A DNA stretch of 64,000 bases from Rhizobium sp. 2MFCol3.1 (GTDB lineage: Bacteria > Pseudomonadota > Alphaproteobacteria > Rhizobiales > Rhizobiaceae). Below the pieces are notes generated by a model, which saw only the letters and a list, made by a program, of their open reading frames with translations, searched no databases and was not told where the DNA came from. The position numbers were made by a program, and so were the translations under genes. Shown here piece after piece: positions 52,794 to 61,225 of the stretch. How positions within the stretch are numbered: position 1 is the stretch's first letter; each line of letters opens with the position of its first letter. The stretch is from contig NZ_KB898371.1 of assembly GCF_000377565.1 (NCBI RefSeq), forward strand, positions 54,305-118,304, written 5' to 3'.

Positions 52794-53585
52794 TTACTCC
52801 GTCGGCTTCCTGATCGGGAACTGGAAGTTCATGCCCGCAAAGATCTGCCAGCGCGGCGCGCCGGGCCCGTCGTGCCAGACGGTGTATTGCGGTTCGATGA
52901 AGGCGTTCATGGTGATGCCCTTTTCGAGCGGGATCACCTTACCGACGCCGAAGCCGACGGGGATGTATTTGGCGCCGTTTTCGAGATTGAAGTTCCAGGT
53001 CGCCGACGACCGCAGGTACCAGCCATCCGACAGGTTGAGATTGACGATCGGCTGCAGGGTCAGAAGGCTGACATCCGGGCGGTCGCTGACGCCGGCAAAC
53101 GACGTCTGGTAAGTGAGGAGGCCGCCGAGGAGGCCCCAATCCTGTGGCGCGACAACAACGCCCGCGGCACCCACCTGCCATTTGCCCGCACCGAGCGAGG
53201 TGTCGGTCGCGGTCGGCAGTACCACAAGCGGGCCGGCGCCGAGGGTGACATCGCCGTGCTTGGGCAGGATGAAGATATCCATCAGCGTCAGGTCGCCGAG
53301 CCCCGTGACATAACCGCTCGGTATATCGGGCGCGGTGGCGATCGGCAGCGTGAAGCGAAACAGCTCCGGGAGGCCGAACATGTCGGATGGGATCAGGCCG
53401 CGCAGCAGGAACTGGTTGGAGTGGGGGTTGCCCGGCGTGTCGATGAAGCTCGGGATGTAATAGTCGTGGAGATTGAGCGTGACTTTCGGCGTCAGCGGAT
53501 TGTTGGCGTCGTTGACCTCCTGGTGTTCCTGCGCGAATGCGGCGCCCGCAGCGAGCACGAGGGCGGTGACGATCAAGCTTCTCAT
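52794..53585 (-). CDS. Outer-membrane beta-barrel protein (PF13557/neuromedin-U-like annotation)
   Basis: Secreted protein of 263 residues. A signal peptide ends at AAFAQEHQ, and the mature protein has alternating amphipathic strands with aromatic ends, finishing in FQFPIRK. It resembles Phenol_MetA_deg-type barrels often annotated as neuromedin U. Likely role: outer-membrane channel or transport. Motif copy (53639) lies 53 bases before its start codon. The ATG at 53585 follows GGGAGAA. Confidence 0.75.
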   Translation of the reverse strand: MRSLIVTALVLAAGAAFAQEHQEVNDANNPLTPKVTLNLHDYYIPSFIDTPGNPHSNQFLLRGLIPSDMFGLPELFRFTLPIATAPDIPSGYVTGLGDLTLMDIFILPKHGDVTLGAGPLVVLPTATDTSLGAGKWQVGAAGVVVAPQDWGLLGGLLTYQTSFAGVSDRPDVSLLTLQPIVNLNLSDGWYLRSSATWNFNLENGAKYIPVGFGVGKVIPLEKGITMNAFIEPQYTVWHDGPGAPRWQIFAGMNFQFPIRKPTE

Positions 53586-53638
53586 GCCGTTCTCCCGAAA
53601 TGAGCCTCCATCGAAGCATGCGGGCCGCGTGCGCGGGA

Positions 53639-53653
53639 GTACGCAACGGTAAA
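53639..53653 (-). promoter_or_regulatory. Shared 15-bp island motif, copy 1
   Basis: GTACGCAACGGTAAA, 53 bases upstream of the leftward outer-membrane gene. A further GTAA follows at 53661, so GTA elements recur at about 10- to 12-base steps. The reverse-oriented copy 2 is 41 bases away, so the two form an inverted pair in the divergent region. Confidence 0.8.
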
Positions 53654-53694
53654 CGGCGGCGTAAACGCGCTCGTCCTGGCGTAACGTCGCGTTG

Positions 53695-53709
53695 TTTACC
53701 GTTGCGTAC
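53695..53709 (+). promoter_or_regulatory. Shared 15-bp island motif, copy 2
   Basis: TTTACCGTTGCGTAC (complement of copy 1), 64 bases upstream of the small gene at 53774. The orientation relative to the gene is the same as in all other copies. Confidence 0.8.
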
Positions 53710-53773
53710 TTCCGACGCCGCGGCACTGTCTCTAGTCTGGCTCGATTACCCTTGCGGGGAGGCCTTCACGACG

Positions 53774-54064
53774 ATGAGCAGGCAGGGAGGGACAGGCGGA
53801 ACGACCAGCGACACGGCGCGGCGGGGCCTCGCGCGCCTGATGTTGAAGCTGCCCGGCTTGCGTGCGGGGCTGCAGGCTGTCGCATCGCTTTCGCATGATC
53901 TCGATGAGCTCTTCGAAGCCTACGAAATCGCCGCCGTGGCGCTCGAGACATTTCGCAGAAGCGGGGACCTCGCGCGCACCAGCGAATATGAAGGGCTCTG
54001 TTCCGGCATCGAGGAGGATGTAACCCAGCACATCCTACGCACGAATTCGCATATGCCGAAATGA
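53774..54064 (+). CDS. Small conserved-looking protein of unknown function
   Basis: Soluble protein of 96 residues, mainly helical (LARLMLKLPGLRAGLQAVASL and DLDELFEAYEIAAVALETFRRSG), ending in a polar tail. No motif is recognised. It is preceded by GGGGAGG and by motif copy 2, and followed after about 125 bases by the TPR regulator, so it could be co-regulated with it. The start ATG at 53774 is preferred over earlier in-frame ATGs, which would run through motif copy 2. Confidence 0.6.
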   Translation: MSRQGGTGGTTSDTARRGLARLMLKLPGLRAGLQAVASLSHDLDELFEAYEIAAVALETFRRSGDLARTSEYEGLCSGIEEDVTQHILRTNSHMPK

Positions 54065-54189
54065 GACGGATTTGCCGCGAACTGTATCATTTATTGGACT
54101 TGTTAGCGTTTCGTATTGCAACTTAATGTTAAGTGCGCGATAGTTTGCATGTTCTGCTTTAGTGATCAGTGCGTATCGGGGGGCAGCCC

Positions 54190-55890
54190 ATGAGTGCTGA
54201 AGTACACGGTGAGAGGGCATGTGAAGTCAGCCTCGAAGAGGCCGAGGCGGAGCTGGAACGGCTCCTTGCGGATGGACGCTTCCGGGTGTCGGACCGGCAG
54301 CGGGACATATTGCGCTACCTTGCCGAGCGCCGGTTCGCCGGATGCACCGAGGGTGTGAAAGCCTATCCCATCGCGCTCGACGTGCTTGGGCGCTCCAGCA
54401 ATTTCGATGCCTCCATCGATCCGATCGTGCGGATCGAGATCAGCCGTCTCAGAGCCGCGCTCGACGGCTATTATGCCGCGTTCGGCGCCGAACTGGGCGT
54501 CTCCGTTCATATTCCGAAGGGCAGTTACGTCGCGCTGTTTCCGCAGGCCGATGTGAGCGCCAGCGCTCAGGTTGCGCCGTCGCTGCTAACGCATCGTCCG
54601 AACTCCGCGCTGGCGGATGCCGCACCGGATGGCGCGGTGACGCCGGTGGCGGCGCTACCATCGCGAATGTCGCGATGGATGCCGGCGGCGCTTTGCGTCG
54701 GGCTGCTCGCGCTCGCGGGCATGGCGGGGTGGAAAGCGATCGATCGTCCCGTGGTTACACTGAAGCCTGCCGTGACGATCCTGATGAGCGCCGCCTCGCC
54801 TGACATGGCGGGTGAGGCGAGTGTGGCCCGTGACACACTGCTGACCGCGCTCTCCGCCTTCGACACGATCGTGGTCACGAGGCCGGGGTCGCCGACGCAG
54901 CCGGCCCGCCGGGGCTACGAGGTCGACCTCAAATATTATGCCGACAGCGACGATCGCTCTGTGTGGTGGCAGGTTGTCGATACCGCAAGCGGAGCATTGC
55001 TCAAGTCGGGGCTGGAGCGGATCGAGACCGAAGGCAAGGAGCCGACGACGATCCGGCTCGAGATTGCCGGCGCGGTAGCGCGTCAGATCGCATCGTCGCG
55101 TGGCGTGATCAACGCACTTGAGGCGAGGGAGGCGCCTGCCGATGCCTTGGGAAATGCCTGCGTTGCCAGGGCTGAAGTCATGCTCGATGGCAGCGAGAGC
55201 GGCGGCGGGCAGGGTCTTCTAGGATGTTTGGAACGGACGCTGGCGGGTGACCCCGATGATCCCGACACGTCCGCGATGCTGGCGCGGCTCTACGCCCGCG
55301 ATGTCGCGACCATTCCGCAGGGACTGGAGCTCGCAAAGGCCGCGACGTCCATCGCACCCCTTTCCGATCGCGCGCAGGGCGCGCTGATGGTGACGCGTTT
55401 CGCCAGCGGACGGCTGGACGCGGCAATCGATGCCGGAAACAGGGCGATGGCGCTCAATCCCAACAATTCGGCGAATGCCGCGTCGCTCAGCCTCGTGCTG
55501 TTTGCCGCCGGCTATTTCAAGGCGGCGAACGATCTGGCCCAGGAAGCCGTCGCGATGGAGGAAACGCCGCCGCGCGATGCCTCGCTGGTGCTGGCGCTTG
55601 ATGCCTACCGGAACGGCCGGTGGTCGGCGGCGTCGCTTGCTGCCGAGCAGGCCGTCGGCAACGACATCCTGACGCGCGCCATTCGCGTGGCAGCTCTTGG
55701 CGAACTCGGGGCGGAGAGCGCTGGGCAGCGTCTTGGCGAGGCAGCGCCGGATCGGGCGGCGTTCGTTGCTGCTTTCCGGCAGGCGGCGAAAATGGCGCAA
55801 CTTCGGCCGGAGCTCGTCACAAGCCTGGAGACGGGGCTTGGGAAAGCGGGCGCGAGCTTCGAGGCCGTCGCGAGCATTTCGGGGCAGTGA
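54190..55890 (+). CDS. Winged-helix regulator with one membrane helix and TPR domain
   Basis: Protein of 566 residues. The N-terminus (about 20-110) has the CadC/adenylate-cyclase-associated helix pattern RQRDILRYLAE, GRSSNFDASIDPIVRIEISRLRAAL and VHIPKGSY, which looks DNA-binding. One hydrophobic helix (about 155-180, ALCVGLLALAGMAGW) is followed by a TolB-like section and TPR repeats, so the sensor may face the periplasm. It sits centrally among the five motif copies and is a natural candidate to bind them. ATG 54190 has GGGGGG upstream; its own 119-base leader is AT-rich and lacks the motif. Confidence 0.8.
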   Translation: MSAEVHGERACEVSLEEAEAELERLLADGRFRVSDRQRDILRYLAERRFAGCTEGVKAYPIALDVLGRSSNFDASIDPIVRIEISRLRAALDGYYAAFGAELGVSVHIPKGSYVALFPQADVSASAQVAPSLLTHRPNSALADAAPDGAVTPVAALPSRMSRWMPAALCVGLLALAGMAGWKAIDRPVVTLKPAVTILMSAASPDMAGEASVARDTLLTALSAFDTIVVTRPGSPTQPARRGYEVDLKYYADSDDRSVWWQVVDTASGALLKSGLERIETEGKEPTTIRLEIAGAVARQIASSRGVINALEAREAPADALGNACVARAEVMLDGSESGGGQGLLGCLERTLAGDPDDPDTSAMLARLYARDVATIPQGLELAKAATSIAPLSDRAQGALMVTRFASGRLDAAIDAGNRAMALNPNNSANAASLSLVLFAAGYFKAANDLAQEAVAMEETPPRDASLVLALDAYRNGRWSAASLAAEQAVGNDILTRAIRVAALGELGAESAGQRLGEAAPDRAAFVAAFRQAAKMAQLRPELVTSLETGLGKAGASFEAVASISGQ

Positions 55891-55902
55891 TTTACGGGTG
55901 CA

Positions 55903-55917
55903 TTTACCGTTGCGTAC
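55903..55917 (+). promoter_or_regulatory. Shared 15-bp island motif, copy 3
   Basis: TTTACCGTTGCGTAC, 87 bases before the barrel gene at 56005. A TTAC (complement of GTAA) lies at 55892-55895, the same spacing as in copies 1 and 5. The copy begins 12 bases after the regulator stop codon. Confidence 0.8.
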
Positions 55918-56004
55918 TTGCGACGGCGAATGGGGGGACTGAAGGTTTGTTGCAGGTCCGGGGCAGCCGAAAGGCAGGGCCATGGGACGAATGAGGGGAA
56001 GAGC

Positions 56005-56982
56005 ATGAAACTGAGATTTCTGACCGGAGCGCTTCTTGCCGGCGCATCGATGCTTGCCTGCGCGCACATGGCTGCCGCCGCCGAACGCGGCGCCGGCTTC
56101 TATCTGCTCGGTTCGAAAGGGCCGGCTGCGGGTATCCTTCCGCCACCGGGCGTCTACCTTCAAAACGATATCTGGCTCTACAAGGGCGATCTCGGCGGTG
56201 GCACGCAGCTTCCGACCGGTGGCCGCGTCGCCGTCGGCGTCGAGGGCAAGGCGGCGCTCGCGGCGCCGACCGTCATGTGGGTCATTCCTGAGGAAGTGAT
56301 GGGCGGCCGGCTCGGGCTTGGCGCGACGATCCCTGTCGGCTGGCAAGAGACGATCGCCGACCTGACGCTCTCAGGTCCTCGCGGCGGCGTGCTGTCCGGC
56401 GCCACCAAGGACACGATCTTCACCGTCGGCGATCCGCTCGTCAGCGGCACGCTCGGCTGGGATGCCGGCAATTTCCACTGGACCACGGGCGTTCTCGTCA
56501 ACGTCCCGATCGGCGATTATCAGGATGGCGAGATCTCGAACATCGCGTTTCACCGCTGGGGTGCCGATGTCAGCGCTGCCGGAACATGGCTCGATCCGGA
56601 AATCGGCCTCGACCTCTCGGCGGCGATCGGCGTGACCTTCAACGGCGAGAACCCCGACACGAACTATCGCACCGGCACCGAGTTTCACTTCGAATGGGCT
56701 GCAGTGCAGCATTTCAACGAGCAGTTCGACGCCGGTCTGGTCGGCTACTATTACGACCAGCTGACGGGAGATAGCGGCGAGGGCGCATTCGGTCCGTTCA
56801 AGGGACGGGTTGCGGCGATCGGTGCGACGATCGGCTGGAACTTCAAGGCCGGCGAGTTGCCAATCTCGGCGCGGATCAAATATTACCACGAGTTCGCCGC
56901 CGAGAACCGCGCAGAAGGAGACTCGGTGTTTCTGACGATCTCGATGCCGCTGTCGATCACCAAGCCGGTGGCGGTGCAGTAG
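56005..56982 (+). CDS. Outer-membrane barrel protein, SphA/Phenol_MetA_deg type
   Basis: Secreted protein of 325 residues. The signal peptide ends near HMAAAAERGAG, and the mature sequence has PPPGVYLQNDIWLY, QLPTGGRVAVGVEGKAA and many alternating amphipathic strands ending in SITKPVAVQ. Members of this barrel family import or interact with hydrophobic compounds. ATG 56005 follows GGGGAAGAG. It is the second barrel gene in the island with its own motif copy and is 20 bases from the convergent HAD gene. Confidence 0.82.
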   Translation: MKLRFLTGALLAGASMLACAHMAAAAERGAGFYLLGSKGPAAGILPPPGVYLQNDIWLYKGDLGGGTQLPTGGRVAVGVEGKAALAAPTVMWVIPEEVMGGRLGLGATIPVGWQETIADLTLSGPRGGVLSGATKDTIFTVGDPLVSGTLGWDAGNFHWTTGVLVNVPIGDYQDGEISNIAFHRWGADVSAAGTWLDPEIGLDLSAAIGVTFNGENPDTNYRTGTEFHFEWAAVQHFNEQFDAGLVGYYYDQLTGDSGEGAFGPFKGRVAAIGATIGWNFKAGELPISARIKYYHEFAAENRAEGDSVFLTISMPLSITKPVAVQ

Positions 56983-57002
56983 ACCGCGCGACACTATCTG
57001 GC

Positions 57003-58007
57003 TCACTGGTCGAAGGCGAAGACCTTCTTCCAGTCGTTCTTCATGTCGACGACAAGCCAGTTGCGGCGTTCGGCCTCGTCCAAGGCCTTGTCGAGCTTGC
57101 CGAAGGCGGATTGGCGGTCATAGGCATATTCGCGCGCGCCATCGGTGTGGTGGACGATGAGCGCGAAGCCGGGCTTCCTGGCCGTGACCCAGCGCAGCAT
57201 CTCATAGTCGCCATCGGAATTGCCGGCCACGAAGATCGGCTTGCGACCGATGAACTTGTTGATCCCGGTAGGCTTGCCGGGGCCGTCATCTATGAAATCG
57301 ATCTTCGGCAGGCGCTTCAATACCGGCACATCGTCGACGATCGCGTATTGGGTGGCGATGGTGCTGCCGACGACCTGTTGCGGCGGGATGCCATAGAGCT
57401 TTTCCGTCACCGGCCGCATGAATTCGACGCCGCCGCCGGAGACGATATAGGTGGTGAAGCCGTTGGCGCGCAGATAGTCCAGAAGCTCGCGCATCGGCAC
57501 AAAGGTCATCTCGGTATAGGGGCGGCCGGATTTCGGGTGTTTCGCGGTCGCGAACCAATCGGTCACGATCTTTTCGAACTCGTCCGTCGTCATCCCGGCA
57601 TGCGTTGCCATGCCGAGCTCGACCATCCCCATCTCGCCGCCCTTGGCGATGCCCTTGACGTCGCCGTTCAGGATGCTGGCAAAGGGCTCCTTGGTCTTCC
57701 ATTCGGGATGCTCCGGCGCCAGCGTCTTCACCCGATCGAGCATGAAGCCGAGCTGGATATAGAAGGGCTGTTCGGTCCACAGCGTGCCGTCATTGTCGAA
57801 GACGGCGATGCGATCATCCGGAGCAACGAAGCCGTCGCCGCCCTCGGTCGTCGTGGCTTTGACGAAGTCGATGATCCGTTGCCGGGCAGGGGTGTCGTTC
57901 CACGAGGCCAAGGGCTCCTGCGCAAGCGCGACCGCAGGTGCGGCGAGCAAGGTGATGGCGAGCAGGCAGGTGCGGGCGGCGGTCAGCAATTGTCCCATCG
58001 CGGTCAT
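57003..58007 (-). CDS. Exported HAD-superfamily phosphatase
   Basis: HAD phosphatase of 334 residues. A signal peptide (LLTAARTCLLAITLLAAPAVALAQEP) directs it to the periplasm. The nucleophile motif is Asp71-Asn-Asp73-Gly-Thr, and GNSDGDYEM provides the acidic metal site. It resembles phosphoserine-phosphatase-type enzymes; the substrate is unknown. It overlaps the FGE-like gene by four bases (ATGA) and is co-transcribed with it under motif copy 4. Confidence 0.85.
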   Translation of the reverse strand: MTAMGQLLTAARTCLLAITLLAAPAVALAQEPLASWNDTPARQRIIDFVKATTTEGGDGFVAPDDRIAVFDNDGTLWTEQPFYIQLGFMLDRVKTLAPEHPEWKTKEPFASILNGDVKGIAKGGEMGMVELGMATHAGMTTDEFEKIVTDWFATAKHPKSGRPYTEMTFVPMRELLDYLRANGFTTYIVSGGGVEFMRPVTEKLYGIPPQQVVGSTIATQYAIVDDVPVLKRLPKIDFIDDGPGKPTGINKFIGRKPIFVAGNSDGDYEMLRWVTARKPGFALIVHHTDGAREYAYDRQSAFGKLDKALDEAERRNWLVVDMKNDWKKVFAFDQ

Positions 58008-58981
58008 CGCGCGTCTCCCTTGCGGCCAACTCTCTTGATACAGCGGAAGCCGACATGGCTCGTCGATGTGTCCTCGGGCTCGGCATGGCGGGCGGCGGGG
58101 CGGTAGCGGCGGCAGTAATTGGGGGCGCAGAGATGCGAGCCGCCCTTCAGCACGCGACGCGGAATGCGGATATCGGGCAGGCGCGGATCGTAGCTCGCCT
58201 CCGCATCGCCGCCGCGCGGGTTGCTAGGGATGCAGCAGGAATGCCTGGCGGGCTCCGGATGGCGTGTCGTCCAGTAGTCCGATGTCCACTCCCAGACATT
58301 GCCGATCATGTCGTACAGGCCGTAGCCGTTGGGCGGGAAGGAGCGGACCGCCGATGTCCGCTCCTCGCCCTTCGGCTTGGTCGTCTGTGTCGGGAAGATG
58401 CCCTGCCAGGTATTCGCCATCGCCTTGCCATCGGGCGAGAGTTCGTCGCCCCAGGCATATTCGCTCTCCGATCCACCGCGCGCGGCGAACTCCCACTCGG
58501 CTTCGGTCGCAAGCTCGAGGCCCGCCCAGTCGGCGTAGGCTTTCGCATCCGACCATGCCACGTGGACGACGGGGTGGTCGAGCCTGCCGCGCAGGTCGCT
58601 GATGCCGCCGAGCGGGCGCCGCCAGTTGGCGCCGAACTTGAAGCTCCACCACTGCGAGATGTCGGTGCCATTGACCGTCTTCGGCTGCGTGAAGAGCAGG
58701 GAGCCGGCGCGCAGCATGTGCGGCAGCGCGCCGGGATAGTCGCGCGCGTCCGGCGCCTTCTCCGCCATCGTCACATGGCCGGTCGCCTTGACGAACTCCA
58801 TGAACTTGCGGTTGGTGACAGGCGTTTCATCGATCCAGAAGCCATCCACCGTCACCGGATGCGCCGGCGCTTCCTCGGGATAGTGCTGGTCCGAGCCCAT
58901 GGTGAAAGTGCCGCCCTCGATCCAGCGCATTCCTTCCGGTGCTGCTTCCGAAGTTCCGATCTTCTCGAACGCAAGCGCCAT
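58004..58981 (-). CDS. Formylglycine-generating enzyme (FGE/SUMF1)
   Basis: Cytoplasmic enzyme of 325 residues that oxidises the active-site cysteine of sulfatases to formylglycine. The C-terminal block GGSHLCAPNYCRRYRPAARH carries both catalytic copper-binding cysteines, Cys285 and Cys290, which separates true FGE from the many SUMF1-fold non-enzymes. ATG 58981 has GGGAG nine bases upstream; an in-frame start at 59011 is not supported. The arylsulfatase at 59146 has a matching Cys-type site and is the obvious substrate. Confidence 0.9.
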   Translation of the reverse strand: MALAFEKIGTSEAAPEGMRWIEGGTFTMGSDQHYPEEAPAHPVTVDGFWIDETPVTNRKFMEFVKATGHVTMAEKAPDARDYPGALPHMLRAGSLLFTQPKTVNGTDISQWWSFKFGANWRRPLGGISDLRGRLDHPVVHVAWSDAKAYADWAGLELATEAEWEFAARGGSESEYAWGDELSPDGKAMANTWQGIFPTQTTKPKGEERTSAVRSFPPNGYGLYDMIGNVWEWTSDYWTTRHPEPARHSCCIPSNPRGGDAEASYDPRLPDIRIPRRVLKGGSHLCAPNYCRRYRPAARHAEPEDTSTSHVGFRCIKRVGRKGDAR

Positions 58982-59035
58982 CGCTGTCTCCCGATTGTGA
59001 GGGCACAGCATCGCGCAGGCGCGCGCGCGAGGTAA

Positions 59036-59050
59036 GTACGCAACGGTAAA
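59036..59050 (-). promoter_or_regulatory. Shared 15-bp island motif, copy 4
   Basis: GTACGCAACGGTAAA, 54 bases upstream of the FGE gene. Copies 1 and 4 are at almost the same distance from their genes. A tract of GC repeats lies between the motif and the start. Confidence 0.8.
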
Positions 59051-59104
59051 TGTCGGTCGCGTTTACGCTGTGGGGCCGTAAATGCGCGCGAGAGGCGGGA
59101 TGTA

Positions 59105-59129
59105 CCGGGCGCGATTTTCCCGCGCCCGG
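59105..59129 (-). terminator. Hairpin after the arylsulfatase gene
   Basis: Perfect 9-bp stem CCGGGCGCG/CGCGCCCGG with a seven-base loop, 17 bases past the arylsulfatase stop. No T-run. It separates the sulfatase from the FGE operon downstream. Confidence 0.5.
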
Positions 59130-59145
59130 CAATTTCGGCTTTCCG

Positions 59146-60786
59146 CTATTTCGCGCCCGGACCCTGGTCGATCGAGTTCATCAACGCCGAAATCATCTGG
59201 TCGACGCTGAAGCTTGCCGGCCGTTGGCTCGGTGGGTATTCGCGGAACGTCTGCAGGAACGGAGCGACCTTGTAGACGCCGTACTGCACGAGATAGGCGT
59301 TCTTCATCACCCAATCGTAATATTGATCCGACACGACATCCGCGCGTTCGTAGGGGTCCATCCTGAGGTTGAACACCTTCGGCACACGCAGGCAGGTGAA
59401 CGGGTTCGCCCATACCACGAAGCCGCCCGGCTGCCGCTGTTCGCAGAAGACGATCTTCCAATTGTCGTAGCGATAGGCGACGAGTTCGCCATCGTCGTTG
59501 AAGTAGAAGAACTCGTCACGCGCGGACTTCGGTTGCTCTCCCTTGAGGTAGGGAAGCTGGTTGAAGCCGTCGAGATGGACCTTGAACTGGTTGCCGCTGA
59601 TCGAGGTGCCTTTTGCAAGCTTCTCCTTGATGTCGCCATCGCCGGCAGCCGCGAGCAGGGTCGGGAACCAGTCGAGACCCGACATCATCTCGTTCGACAC
59701 TTCGCCGGCCTTGATCTTGCCGGGCCAGCGGATCATCGCGGGAACACGGAAGGCGCCTTCCCAGTTCGTGTCCTTCTCGCTGCGGAAGGCGGTGGTTGCC
59801 GCATCCGGCCAGGAGAACTGGTTGGGGCCGTTATCGGTCGTGTAGACGACGATCGTGTTGTCGGCGACCTTCAGGTCGTCGAGCGCCTGCAGCAGCTTGC
59901 CCACGTCGCCGTCATGCTCGACCATGCCATCGGCATACTCGTTGCCCGGCATGCCGCTCTGGCCCTTCATCGAGTCTCTGACGTGCGTGAAGACATGCAT
60001 GCGGGTCGTGTTCATCCAGGTGAAGAAGGGCTTGCCGGCCTTGACCTGCCGGTCCATGAAATCGATGGCCGCAGACGTCGTCTCGTCGTCGATGGTTTCC
60101 ATGCGCTTGGTGGTGAGCGCACCCGTATCCTCGATCTTGCCGTCCGCCGACGCCTTCAGGACGCCGCGTGGCGCATTGGACCGCACGAATTCCTCGTCAC
60201 CCTTCGGATAGTAGGGTCGCTCCGGCTCCTCCTCGGCATTCAGGTGATAGAGGTTGCCGTAGAATTCGTCGAAGCCGTGTTTCGTCGGCAGGAACTCGTC
60301 GCGGTCGCCGAGATGGTTCTTGCCGAACTGGCCGGTGGCGTAGCCGAGCGGCTTGAGCGCCTGCGCGATGGTGATGTCACGCGGCTGCAGGCCGACCGTC
60401 GCGCCGGGGATGCCGACCTTGCAAAGGCCGGTGCGCAGGCAAACCTGCCCGGTGATGAAGGTCGAACGCCCCGCTGTGCAGCTGTTCTCGGCGTAATAGT
60501 CCGTGAACATCATGCCTTCCTTGGCGATGCGGTCGATATTCGGCGTCTTGTAACCCACCAAGCCGAAGGAGTAGGCGCTGATATTGGTCTGGCCGATATC
60601 GTCGCCGAAGATGACGAGAATGTTGGGCTTGGATGTGTCCTGCGTGGCAGCCGACTCTGTCGTTGGAGCAGGGGCTGCCGGCGCTGCCTGCTGGGCTCTG
60701 GCCGGAGATAGGAACGTGGTCGACGTCAGCGCCATCGCGACCGCGACCGTTGCCGAAAACAGTTTCTTGGGGAGTGAGTTCGTCAT
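59146..60786 (-). CDS. Exported arylsulfatase, Cys-type
   Basis: Sulfatase of 546 residues. A Sec signal peptide (about 1-31, ending SPARAQQ) leads to the periplasm. The metal site is formed by Asp62-Asp63 in VIFGDDIG with further residues in KNHLGD. The formylglycine site is Cys103-Thr-Ala-Gly-Arg107 (CxAxR), so it needs the FGE encoded downstream before export. It would hydrolyse a sulfate ester; the physiological substrate is unknown. Motif copy 5 lies 126 bases upstream. Confidence 0.93.
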   Translation of the reverse strand: MTNSLPKKLFSATVAVAMALTSTTFLSPARAQQAAPAAPAPTTESAATQDTSKPNILVIFGDDIGQTNISAYSFGLVGYKTPNIDRIAKEGMMFTDYYAENSCTAGRSTFITGQVCLRTGLCKVGIPGATVGLQPRDITIAQALKPLGYATGQFGKNHLGDRDEFLPTKHGFDEFYGNLYHLNAEEEPERPYYPKGDEEFVRSNAPRGVLKASADGKIEDTGALTTKRMETIDDETTSAAIDFMDRQVKAGKPFFTWMNTTRMHVFTHVRDSMKGQSGMPGNEYADGMVEHDGDVGKLLQALDDLKVADNTIVVYTTDNGPNQFSWPDAATTAFRSEKDTNWEGAFRVPAMIRWPGKIKAGEVSNEMMSGLDWFPTLLAAAGDGDIKEKLAKGTSISGNQFKVHLDGFNQLPYLKGEQPKSARDEFFYFNDDGELVAYRYDNWKIVFCEQRQPGGFVVWANPFTCLRVPKVFNLRMDPYERADVVSDQYYDWVMKNAYLVQYGVYKVAPFLQTFREYPPSQRPASFSVDQMISALMNSIDQGPGAK

Positions 60787-60912
60787 GACGCGCTCCTCAC
60801 CGATGGATCGTTCAACATTGCGGTCTCCCTTGTGCCGGGCGGCCGATGCCGCCGGATCTCGATCGTCGTCAGCCGACGCGAGGGGAGCCTTTCGCTTTAT
60901 GCGCGCGGGCGT

Positions 60913-60927
60913 AAGTACGTAACGGTA
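60913..60927 (-). promoter_or_regulatory. Shared 15-bp island motif, copy 5
   Basis: GTACGTAACGGTAAA, one substitution from the other four copies, 126 bases upstream of the arylsulfatase start. Further GTAA units at 60935 and 60946 extend the 10-12-base rhythm. The rest of the 439-base gap (60787-61225) is AT-richer towards 61030-61160 and has no convincing gene. Confidence 0.78.
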
Positions 60928-61225
60928 AATGGCGGTGTAAGCGGCGCGTAAACGGGGTGGTTCCGAGCGGACGGTGTGCTTTCCGAAGAGCTGCGGCGCC
61001 TAACAGCAAGATTGGGTCGGGCCGCTTACAACGAAAGATCAAATCGGCGACATCTAAAGTACATATTGTGGCTGTTCTTCCTTGATTATAGCTTGTCTTG
61101 GCATTGGGCATTCCATTTTTGGGTTGAGGGGAATAGGTGGTCAATACAGTTCCTCGAATTGGCATAATCCGCGCCGATTACTTCAGGCTCGTGCCGCGAG
61201 CGAAGCGATTGGGGGCGGCCGGCTA

